Below, one piece after another: positions 1 through 5,403 of a DNA stretch of 9,233 nt. Below the pieces are notes generated by a model. It saw only the letters and a list, made by a program, of their open reading frames with translations. It was not told where the DNA came from and did not search any database. Source of the stretch: JAKACU01 sp021821185 (GTDB lineage Bacteria; Bacillota; Bacilli; Alicyclobacillales; SLC66). Location of the stretch: positions 1 to 9,233 of the forward strand of contig DAHWJX010000121.1 of assembly GCA_027343965.1 (NCBI GenBank), written 5' to 3'. The position numbers and the translations under genes were made by a program. Within the stretch, counting starts at the first letter, position 1. Each line of letters begins with the position of its first letter.

Positions 1-99
1 CATCTCTTTGCGGCTTGGCCACCGTGACTTTTTTGTTTCGATGACGACATCGCGAAAATACGAGCCGATCCACCGAAACCCTTTGCTTATCGCACTCAT
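1..99 (-). CDS. secE: SecE, preprotein translocase subunit (5' part only, cut by window edge)
   Basis: Only the first 33 codons are visible; the rest lies beyond position 1. SecE is the small essential membrane subunit of the SecYEG protein-export channel. The visible part is the cytoplasmic N-terminal segment before the membrane helix. It reads SYFRDVVIETKKSRWPSRKEM at about residues 13-33, which carries the family hallmark K-K-x-x-W-P-(S/K)-R-K-E. The gene follows rpmG by 39 nt, as in other Bacilli, where nusG comes next. I chose ATG 99, which has a GAGGTGG-like Shine-Dalgarno about 11 nt upstream. An in-frame ATG at 123 would add eight residues but has no comparable ribosome binding site. 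No separate promoter is seen, so it is probably co-transcribed with rpmG. Confidence 0.87.
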   Translation of the reverse strand, partial: MSAISKGFRWIGSYFRDVVIETKKSRWPSRKEM

Positions 100-138
100 C
101 CTTCGAGCCCCCACCTCACCCATACTTCGCGACATGCG

Positions 139-288
139 TTAGCGTGTTTCGCGATGAATGCGGTGACCGTTGCAATGCTTGCAAAACTTCTTGAATTCGA
201 CACGATCGGGGTTGTTCTTCTTGTTCTTGATCGACGTGTAATTGCGTTGTTTGCAATCTACACAAGCGAGCGTGATCGTTACGCGCAT
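139..288 (-). CDS. rpmG: 50S ribosomal protein L33, zinc-ribbon (C+) form
   Basis: This 49-residue basic protein is the usual length of bacterial L33, a component of the large ribosomal subunit near the E site. It has two CxxC pairs, C9-V-D-C12 and C36-K-H-C39, so it is the zinc-binding C+ type. Known family members of this type depend on zinc, and many Bacilli carry a second, cysteine-free copy used under zinc starvation; none is visible here. The open frame runs upstream to 336. The start is placed at ATG 288 because a near-perfect GGGGAGGTG Shine-Dalgarno lies 6 nt upstream and the N-terminus MRVTITLAC is typical. The gene sits between sigH and secE, as in B. subtilis (rpmGB), and is served by the promoter at 327-355. 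Confidence 0.95.
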   Translation of the reverse strand: MRVTITLACVDCKQRNYTSIKNKKNNPDRVEFKKFCKHCNGHRIHRETR

Positions 289-326
289 CAAATACACCTC
301 CCCAAATGAGACGATAACATTAAAAC

Positions 327-355
327 ACTCTATCACATGGGTTTAGGAGTGTCAA
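327..355 (-). promoter_or_regulatory. SigA-type promoter for rpmG-secE
   Basis: On the minus strand a perfect -35 box TTGACA (350-355) is followed, after exactly 17 nt, by a -10 box TAGAGT (327-332), a 4 of 6 match to TATAAT. Transcription would begin near 320, giving a leader of roughly 30 nt to the rpmG start at 288. This lets the ribosomal-protein/secretion unit be transcribed independently of sigH, whose stop codon is only about 50 nt upstream of the -35 box. Confidence 0.75.
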
Positions 356-358
356 CTC

Positions 359-390
359 GTGAAACCACGCGTGGTGTGAAACCAGGCGTG
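359..390 (-). repeat. Tandem 17-bp-period repeat directly upstream of the rpmG -35 box
   Basis: Two 15-bp copies, GTGAAACCACGCGTG (359-373) and GTGAAACCAGGCGTG (376-390, plus-strand reading), differ at one base and lie 17 bp apart. They end 4 bp before the -35 hexamer. Because the unit contains a palindrome (ACCACGCGTGGT at 364-375), the pair can also fold on the minus-strand transcript as a 10-position stem with one mismatch (366-375 with 381-390) around a 5-nt loop. There is no following U-tract, so it is not a convincing sigH terminator. The position would suit an operator, but no known regulator site was recognised. Confidence 0.5.
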
Positions 391-403
391 TTAACTTCAA
401 TCA

Positions 404-1054
404 CTACATGAGCCTATCTTCAAGGTACTTTTCCAGTTTGCGTTTCACCCGTTGCAGGGCATTGTCAATCGACTTGACATGTCGGCAAAGATCAACCGCT
501 ATCTCTTGATAGGATCGCCCGTCAAGATAAAGCACAAGGACGTTACGCTCCAGTTCACTGAGCAGTTCTGTCATTTTATACTCAATGTCTGAGAATTCTT
601 CCTGGTTAATCATGAGCTCTTCAGGATCGGAAACTTTTGCGCCGCCAATCACGTCCATGAGCGTGCGATCCGAGTCCTCATCATATATAGGCTTGTCCAG
701 TGATATATAGGAGTTTAGCGGAACGTGCTTTTGTCTCGTAGCCGTTTTGATGGCGGTGATAATTTGTCTTGTGATGCACAATTCAGCAAATGCTTTAAAT
801 GAGGCTAATTTATCATCTCGAAAATCACGAATGGCTTTATAAAGTCCGATCATACCTTCTTGCACGATATCTTCACGATCGGCGCCGATCAGAAAATAGG
901 AGCGGGCTTTTCCCCGCACAAACGCCTTGTATTTCTGAATGAGAAACTCCAATGCGTCGTCGTCGCCAAACCGCACACGTTCAACCAATTGCTCGTCGGG
1001 AATGTCTTCCATGTCGCGGTCCTGTATACGGACCCATAACTCCGTAGCCACCAT
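404..1054 (-). CDS. sigH: RNA polymerase sigma factor SigH (sigma-30)
   Basis: This 216-residue sigma-70 family protein is nearly superposable on B. subtilis SigH, which directs transition-state and early sporulation or competence genes. The highly conserved stretch ARSYFLIGADREDIVQEGMI (about 50-69) is sigma region 2.1-2.2. The segment around FAELCITRQIITAIKTATRQ (89-108) is region 2.3-2.4, which reads the -10 box. Region 4 occupies about 153-213, with the helix-turn-helix at about 181-211 (SYQEIAVDLCRHVKSIDNAL) reading the -35 box. ATG 1054 follows a G-rich GGGGGGAAA, so its ribosome site is acceptable rather than ideal; an internal ATG at 1012 lacks a better one. It has its own promoter at 1093-1122. 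The gene normally found between rlmB and sigH (rae1) is missing. Confidence 0.96.
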   Translation of the reverse strand: MVATELWVRIQDRDMEDIPDEQLVERVRFGDDDALEFLIQKYKAFVRGKARSYFLIGADREDIVQEGMIGLYKAIRDFRDDKLASFKAFAELCITRQIITAIKTATRQKHVPLNSYISLDKPIYDEDSDRTLMDVIGGAKVSDPEELMINQEEFSDIEYKMTELLSELERNVLVLYLDGRSYQEIAVDLCRHVKSIDNALQRVKRKLEKYLEDRLM

Positions 1055-1092
1055 TTTCCCCCCGAGACTGCGATATTGACTTATGTGAAACT

Positions 1093-1122
1093 AGTATACA
1101 TGATTGATTCTTTCATGGTCAA
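1093..1122 (-). promoter_or_regulatory. SigA-type promoter for sigH
   Basis: On the minus strand TTGACC (1117-1122, 5 of 6 to consensus) and TATACT (1093-1098, 5 of 6) are separated by 18 nt. The predicted start near 1086 leaves a leader of about 30 nt before ATG 1054. In B. subtilis sigH is likewise read from a SigA promoter and repressed by AbrB; whether AbrB acts here cannot be told from the sequence. Confidence 0.7.
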
Positions 1123-1486
1123 TGAGCCAAATCAATAGAATGAAAGGGTTATCATAGCGGTAGATGGCGAATCAGGACTAATAAACCCTCACTGTGCTGG
1201 AAAGATCGCCAAGACGTTAGCGAGACGCCGCAGCTTGGGAGAGCGTAGGGGAGCATTAGCCAGCTTTTCCGACGTATCTACCCTATACACGATTCAACTG
1301 ATGTATTAACCGAATTAACAGGCCTATGGACGTCCAGAAGTCCATAATGAGGTACCAGACACCCTATAAGCCGATAAATCCAGCTTGATTAGCCCAGGAT
1401 TCTTAAAATCTGGGCGAATAACCGGGATAATCCCACTAAAATCCTAGCAACACCATCTCACGATGGACCTCGAAGACACATATAGG
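1123..1486. other. Gene-less, hairpin-rich spacer where rae1 (yacP) is expected
   Basis: No credible coding frame crosses this stretch on either strand. It lies between the rlmB terminator and the sigH promoter. Several short inverted repeats are visible: CCATC-GTGA-GATGG on the minus strand (1453-1466), which is a GNRA tetraloop hairpin; GCCCAG(G)ATT with AATCTGGGC (1392-1415); GGGAT/ATCCC (1424-1434); TATGGAC with GTCCATA (1325-1346); and AGGGTTAT with ATAAACCCT (1145-1152 and 1181-1189, one bulge). ACCCTATA occurs twice (1280-1287 and 1361-1368). This could be an unrecognised structured RNA, a decayed mobile element, or a decayed gene. It matches no RNA family I can name, and no clear promoter for an independent RNA was seen. 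Confidence 0.45.
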
Positions 1487-1513
1487 AAAAGGCTACCGCC
1501 TACGGCGATAGCC
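1487..1513 (-). terminator. Intrinsic terminator after rlmB
   Basis: On the minus strand GGCTATCGCC (1504-1513) pairs with GGCGGTAGCC (1491-1500): ten pairs including one T-G wobble, with the 3-nt loop GTA. TTTTCC (1490-1485) follows immediately. It starts about 20 nt after the rlmB stop codon and therefore ends the cysE-cysS-mrnC-rlmB transcript. The T-tract is only four long before it is interrupted. Confidence 0.75.
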
Positions 1514-1533
1514 CCTGTCCACTTCAAGATAAC

Positions 1534-2838
1534 TTAGTACCCTCCACGCGAACGTTGTCGCACGACTTCATACAGTAAAACCCCTGTTGCAACACCAGCA
1601 TTTAGCGAATCCACCTGGCCGTGCATCGGTAATTTAACGAGCATATCACAGCGTTCCGCAGTCAAGCGAGCCAGGCCTTCTCCTTCATTGCCAATCACAA
1701 GAACCGTCGGCATGGTGAAATCTGCCTGCCAATGAAAGGTCGGAGCTTTCGCATCGGCGCCCACAAGCCAAAATCCCGCCTCTTTCAAAGCATCGATAGC
1801 TTGTGAAAGATTGACCACACGAGCGACTTCGACATGTTCAAGAGCGCCTGCCGAAGCTTTCGCCACCGTTCCCGTCAACGGCACCGCGCGACGTTTCGGG
1901 ATAATTACACCTGACGCGCCTGCTGCATCAACCGACCTTAGAATCGATCCCAAGTTATGCGGGTCCTCAATGCCGTCAAGCATGACGAGAAGTGCAGGTT
2001 TTTTCTTTAACGCAATGGCAATAAGTTCATCAAGTTCCATATATTCTTTAGCTGCAACGTATGCTACAACGCCTTGGTGATTGCCATGTTGTGTAATCTC
2101 ATCAAGTTTTGCGCGCGGAACAGTCTGCACGACCACAGATTGTTCCTTAGCACGATGAATAATTTCCGAGAAACTCCCACCTGATGCATTGTCTTGCACC
2201 AAGAGCTTATTGAGTTCACGCTCACCTTTTAAGGCTTCCATCACCGCGCGCCGGCCAAGAATAAAATCGTTTTGGTCTACTTGAGACGCCGCTGCAACAC
2301 TAGTGCGACTTTGTGCTCGATCGTCCCGCTTATACGATTCGCGCTTACGCCCGCGGCTATCCCACGTGTCTGTCCGTTTTCTGCTATCGCCGCGCGGTGC
2401 CAATCGGCTATCGGATGATCGCACAGCATCACCACGACTTGTCCGATCAAAGCGAGGCTGGCGATCCCCATAGGTACGTGCCCCAAAGCCTGCACGATCG
2501 CTACTAGAATCGTCTCGTCTTACGCGATTTGTGCTCGAGGAACGATCGGTACCCGATGGACGTTCTGCGCGTGGCGCACGGTCGCCAAAGCCCCCACGAT
2601 TCCCAGAGCTTGACCCACGATCGCTACGATCACGATCACTACGCGGTCCGTGGTCACCACCATCGCTACGCGGACCACGTTCTGCACGCTCGCCGCGTGA
2701 ACCACGTGCACCGTAACCGTCACGACTGCCATACCCATCACGACTGCCACGCTCGTCGCGCGAACCGCCAAAACCTGTCGAACGCGAACTTGTTGCTGAT
2801 GACCTGCGCCCCATGGGCCTTACCATTTTTCTTACCAT
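1534..2838 (-). CDS. rlmB: 23S rRNA (guanosine-2'-O-)-methyltransferase RlmB-like, with long RG/SRD-rich N-terminal extension
   Basis: This is a SpoU-type (SPOUT, class IV) 2'-O-ribose methyltransferase of the TrmH/RlmB family, using S-adenosylmethionine; RlmB methylates G2251 of 23S rRNA in E. coli. The fold starts near residue 191 (FILGRRAVMEAL) with the substrate-binding domain. SPOUT motif 1 lies at about 287-310 (LDGIEDPHNLGSILRSVDAAG; N295, R301), motif 2 at 381-389 (VIGNEGEGL) and motif 3 at 403-424 (LPMHGQVDSLNAGVA...LLYE). The total is 434 residues against about 250 for ordinary RlmB. The extra ~190 N-terminal residues are low complexity, about one quarter Arg with almost no Lys, plus Gly, Ser and Asp (GSRDGYGSRDGYGARGSRG). 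The C-terminus also ends RSRGGY. ATG 2838 was chosen because AGGAGAG, overlapping the mrnC stop, lies 6 nt upstream. The open frame to 2868 would intrude into mrnC. The methyltransferase call is firm; the exact target base is inferred. Confidence 0.93.
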   Translation of the reverse strand: MVRKMVRPMGRRSSATSSRSTGFGGSRDERGSRDGYGSRDGYGARGSRGERAERGPRSDGGDHGPRSDRDRSDRGSSSGNRGGFGDRAPRAERPSGTDRSSSTNRVRRDDSSSDRAGFGARTYGDRQPRFDRTSRGDAVRSSDSRLAPRGDSRKRTDTWDSRGRKRESYKRDDRAQSRTSVAAASQVDQNDFILGRRAVMEALKGERELNKLLVQDNASGGSFSEIIHRAKEQSVVVQTVPRAKLDEITQHGNHQGVVAYVAAKEYMELDELIAIALKKKPALLVMLDGIEDPHNLGSILRSVDAAGASGVIIPKRRAVPLTGTVAKASAGALEHVEVARVVNLSQAIDALKEAGFWLVGADAKAPTFHWQADFTMPTVLVIGNEGEGLARLTAERCDMLVKLPMHGQVDSLNAGVATGVLLYEVVRQRSRGGY

Positions 2839-2848
2839 GAACACTCTC

Positions 2849-3241
2849 CTAGGCTTGTTGTGGTACATCTAAAAGCCAACCAATGACTTCCTTCAATCGT
2901 GCTTCTTGCTGCGACATATAAAGATACCCAAAGAGCGCCTCAAGTCCTGTGCTCGCCCGATAGTCTGCCACTTTAGCGTTTTTGGGAATCGAACCTGACT
3001 TTGCGTTGCGACCTTTACGCACAACGTCGCGTTCACGGTCAGTCAAGCGTTCAATCACAGCATATAACCGATCCGCCTGCGCCTGCGCCCGCACCATGGC
3101 AACCGCTCGTGTATGCAGGCGATGCGGTAATCTTTCACCTGCCATCACGAGGCTCGTACGCACTTCCAATTCCCATACAGTATCACCAATATAAGCCAAA
3201 GCAAGCGGAGCTAAACGAAACGACTCTTCCTCCGTCATCAT
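2849..3241 (-). CDS. mrnC: Mini-ribonuclease III
   Basis: Mini-RNase III is a small homodimeric RNase III catalytic domain without the double-stranded-RNA-binding domain. In B. subtilis it matures the ends of 23S rRNA. The 130-residue product has the first acidic signature at residues 13-28 (LALAYIGDTVWELEVR, D20 catalytic) and the conserved block RGRNAKSGSIPKN followed by YRASTGLEALFGYLY at about 77-108 (E101 in the second acidic site). Start choice: the frame opens at GTG 3253, but GGAGGG at 3246-3251 is correctly spaced for ATG 3241 or the adjacent ATG 3238. ATG 3241 forms an ATGA overlap with the cysS TGA, implying translational coupling. It precedes rlmB, so two 23S rRNA maturation enzymes are made together. 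Confidence 0.95.
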   Translation of the reverse strand: MMTEEESFRLAPLALAYIGDTVWELEVRTSLVMAGERLPHRLHTRAVAMVRAQAQADRLYAVIERLTDRERDVVRKGRNAKSGSIPKNAKVADYRASTGLEALFGYLYMSQQEARLKEVIGWLLDVPQQA

Positions 3242-4626
3242 CGTTCCCTCCACCAGCGAATACCTTGCGAAGTATCTTCCATACGAATACCAAGTTCTTG
3301 CAAATTTTGGCGCAGGGCATCTGCCTTGGCAAAGTTCCTTTGCTTTCTCGCCTCTTCGCGCTCAGTAATCAGTGCTTGAATTGATGCATCGGAGTCATCG
3401 CTTTCCTCTTGCAAGAGGCCAAGCAAGGACAACCATTCGGCGAGTTTTTGTTCATACGAGCGAAGACCGAGCATTGAAACCTCACCGTCATGCATGTATT
3501 GATTTGCGTCGCGGACCAGATCGAATAGTACACCGATAGCATCGCCCGTGTTCATGTCATCGTCCATAGCGTCAACAAATCGTGTTTGAAACGAATCAAA
3601 GTTTAGCCCTTCGCCCGGAGCAAGAAATTCATCTTGTTGCCGCATCCGCAGGTAATCCTGACAAGTATCAACGCGTCTGAGTGCAGACACCATCTGACTC
3701 ATCACATCATCCGAATAATTGATCGGGCTACGATAATGCGCCGAAAGCAAAAATAAACGTAACGCGCGCGGATCATAGCGCTTGACAAGATCGTGGACAA
3801 AGATACTGTTGCCAAGCGACTTAGACATTTTCTCGTTGTTGATATTGATATACCCATTGTGCATAAAATATTTGGCCAACGGTTCTCCAAGCAACGCTTC
3901 GCTTTGGGCAATCTCATTTTCATGATGGGGAAATAACAAATCGTGCCCACCGCCATGAATATCGATGTGATCACCGAGATACTTTTGAATCATCGCCGAA
4001 CATTCGATATGCCAGCCCGGACGCCCCTGTCCCCATGGGCTGTCCCAAGAAGGTTCATCAGGCTTCGCCGCTTTCCACAACGTAAAATCAAGACCATCAC
4101 GCTTTTTATCCGTTACATCGATGCGACTACCTGCCTGTAGATCCTCTAAGGATTGCCCTGACAACTTCCCATAGTCGCAAAAACGGCGCGTTGCAAAAAG
4201 CACGTCCCCATCCGCTTCATAAGCATATCCTGCATCGACTAAACCTACGATAAAGGCGATAATCTCTTGCATGGTGTCGGTCACACGCGGATGCACATCC
4301 GCTTTCTCGATGCCAAGCAATTGTGCATCTTGAAAATACGCATCGATATACTGCGATGCGACATCGTGGACTGTGGAATCAAGCTCACCAGCGCGTTTGA
4401 TCAGCTTATCATCCACATCGGTGAAATTTTGGACAAAGCGCACCGTATACCCGCGATAGCGAAAATATCGACGAACCATATCAAATACAACGAACGCCCG
4501 TGCATTGCCAATGTGAAAATAATTATACACAGTTGGCCCACAGGAGTAGATCCGCACAACACCCGGTTGGATTGGGACAAACGGCTCCTTTTGTCCCGTC
4601 ATGCTGTTATACAGTTGGATAGCCAC
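3238..4626 (-). CDS. cysS: Cysteinyl-tRNA synthetase
   Basis: This class I aminoacyl-tRNA synthetase charges tRNA-Cys with cysteine in the cytoplasm. With start GTG 4626 the protein has 462 residues, the normal length. The numbering then coincides with E. coli CysRS: zinc ligands C29, C209, H234 and E238 (in GGGHDLLFPHHENE), HIGN (HIGH motif) at 38-41 and KMSKS at 266-270. The C-terminal part (about 320-462) contains the DALR helical bundle and the small anticodon-binding end (GIRWWRER). The frame is open to 4692, but that would overlap cysE by 50 nt. GTG 4626 has AGGAGGG eight nt upstream, and this Shine-Dalgarno overlaps the cysE stop codon. It lies directly after cysE, so the enzyme making the cysteine precursor and the enzyme charging cysteine are coupled. 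Confidence 0.97.
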   Translation of the reverse strand: MAIQLYNSMTGQKEPFVPIQPGVVRIYSCGPTVYNYFHIGNARAFVVFDMVRRYFRYRGYTVRFVQNFTDVDDKLIKRAGELDSTVHDVASQYIDAYFQDAQLLGIEKADVHPRVTDTMQEIIAFIVGLVDAGYAYEADGDVLFATRRFCDYGKLSGQSLEDLQAGSRIDVTDKKRDGLDFTLWKAAKPDEPSWDSPWGQGRPGWHIECSAMIQKYLGDHIDIHGGGHDLLFPHHENEIAQSEALLGEPLAKYFMHNGYININNEKMSKSLGNSIFVHDLVKRYDPRALRLFLLSAHYRSPINYSDDVMSQMVSALRRVDTCQDYLRMRQQDEFLAPGEGLNFDSFQTRFVDAMDDDMNTGDAIGVLFDLVRDANQYMHDGEVSMLGLRSYEQKLAEWLSLLGLLQEESDDSDASIQALITEREEARKQRNFAKADALRQNLQELGIRMEDTSQGIRWWRER

Positions 4627-4639
4627 GCGTGTTGCCCTC

Positions 4640-5302
4640 CTAGTTTCTAACCTCTGCCAGTTGCGTTTCCAATTGGTTAAGCCTTCGTTCAAGATCTTGG
4701 ATACGATCTTGCATCAGACTCTGTTGATCTCTTACAGGGTCTGGCAAATTGGTTTGATCTAAGTCATCCACACGCCGTCCATCAAGCACAACCACGCGCG
4801 CAGGAATACCTACCACCGTGGAATTACATGGGACCGAACGCAAAACAACAGATCCAGCACCGATCTTTGCGTAATCACCAATCGTTAACGACCCAAGGAT
4901 CTTGGCGCCCGTAGCAATCAAGACGTGGCTTCCTACCGTAGGGTGGCGCTTCCCCTTCTCCTTGCCTGTACCACCAAGCGTCACACCTTGATAGATCGTC
5001 ACATAGTCCCCAATCACGGCCGTCTCGCCAATGACCACTCCAGTTCCATGGTCAATGAAAAGACATCGCCCGATCACGGCTCCGGGATGTATCTCGATAT
5101 TGGTCAAAAAGCGAGCGAACTGTGAAATGACACGAGCCAGTGTAAACCATTTGTGTTTATACAGCGCATGAGCAAGCCGGTACAACCATACTGCGTGTAA
5201 TCCTGAGTACGTGAGCCATACTTCAAAAGAAGAATGCGCCGCCGGATCCATCTCGCGAATAAAGCGAATATCTTCTTTCATCGAACGCAGCCACTTGAGC
5301 AT
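4640..5302 (-). CDS. cysE: Serine O-acetyltransferase
   Basis: CysE transfers acetyl from acetyl-CoA to serine, giving O-acetylserine, the first committed step of cysteine synthesis. The 220-residue product has the N-terminal helical domain (about 1-68), then a left-handed beta-helix of hexapeptide repeats (about 70-170). The active-site segment is FIDHGTGVVIGET at 82-94 (D84, H85), followed by YQGVTLGGTGKEKGKRHPTV at 104-123. The C-terminal 195-220 (LMQDRIQDLERRLNQLETQL) is a short predicted coiled coil. ATG 5302 follows GAGGAGGG by 5 nt. It lies 101 nt after gltX in a leader that carries a terminator-like hairpin. In B. subtilis the same gap holds a cysteine T-box, which is not recognisable here. 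Confidence 0.96.
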   Translation of the reverse strand: MLKWLRSMKEDIRFIREMDPAAHSSFEVWLTYSGLHAVWLYRLAHALYKHKWFTLARVISQFARFLTNIEIHPGAVIGRCLFIDHGTGVVIGETAVIGDYVTIYQGVTLGGTGKEKGKRHPTVGSHVLIATGAKILGSLTIGDYAKIGAGSVVLRSVPCNSTVVGIPARVVVLDGRRVDDLDQTNLPDPVRDQQSLMQDRIQDLERRLNQLETQLAEVRN

Positions 5303-5325
5303 GGTTACCCTCCTCTACCATACGG

Positions 5326-5356
5326 AAAACCGCCTCCAGCCATCGCCAGAGACGGC
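5326..5356 (-). terminator. Terminator-like hairpin in the cysE leader (possible attenuator)
   Basis: On the minus strand GCCGTCTCTGGC (5345-5356) can pair with GCTGGAGGCGGT (5329-5340) over 12 positions, four of them G-U, closing a GATG loop. The following bases give TTTT (5329-5326), the first of which is in the stem. It ends about 10 nt before the cysE Shine-Dalgarno. A short alternative stem CGGC-TTGAC-GCCG (5353-5365) would use the same 5' arm, so the two are mutually exclusive. The T-box hallmark (AGGGTGG-ACCGCG) is absent and only 47 nt separate the hairpin from the gltX stop. Whether this terminates, attenuates or is chance is undecided. Confidence 0.4.
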
Positions 5357-5403
5357 GTCAAGCCGCAGTATCACCGATCGATTTGGAATTCATTGTACCG
5401 CAC

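Noticed and set aside
1139..1309. Plus-strand open stretch of about 56 codons in the rlmB-sigH gap (reads VIIAVDGESGLINPHCAGKI...)
   Set aside because: It has no canonical start near its 5' end, no ribosome binding site and no recognised family; the VDGE resemblance to the start of Rae1 (VDGYN) is too short and on the wrong strand for the conserved order.
1280..1320. Possible insertion-sequence end: minus strand begins TGTTAATTCGGTTAATAC, reminiscent of TG...CA transposon termini
   Set aside because: No matching inverted copy, transposase fragment or target duplication could be found in the gap.
1200..1440. tRNA or other standard RNA gene in the gap
   Set aside because: No GGTTCRA-type T-loop with a consistent cloverleaf, and none of the hallmark sequences of tmRNA, RNase P, SRP RNA or 6S RNA was recognised on either strand.
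2529..2840. Long plus-strand and other minus-frame open frames within the rlmB 5' region (for example 2529-2840 and 2531-2716 on plus, 2520-2771 on minus)
   Set aside because: They mirror the low-complexity Arg/Gly/Ser coding sequence, encode His/Arg-rich or Val-rich strings without family features or ribosome sites, and lie opposite or inside a gene with clear homology.
2982..3384. Plus-strand frames opposite mrnC/cysS (2982-3194, 3001-3384) and similar frames opposite cysS, gltX, ispF and ispD
   Set aside because: They are shadows of well-conserved minus-strand genes, with no ribosome sites or recognisable domains.
5390..5395. TACAAT as a -10 box for a cysE promoter just after gltX
   Set aside because: No -35-like hexamer at a suitable distance in the end of gltX.
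5303..5403. Cysteine T-box riboswitch upstream of cysE
   Set aside because: The T-box core sequence is absent and there is too little room for the specifier stem-loop.
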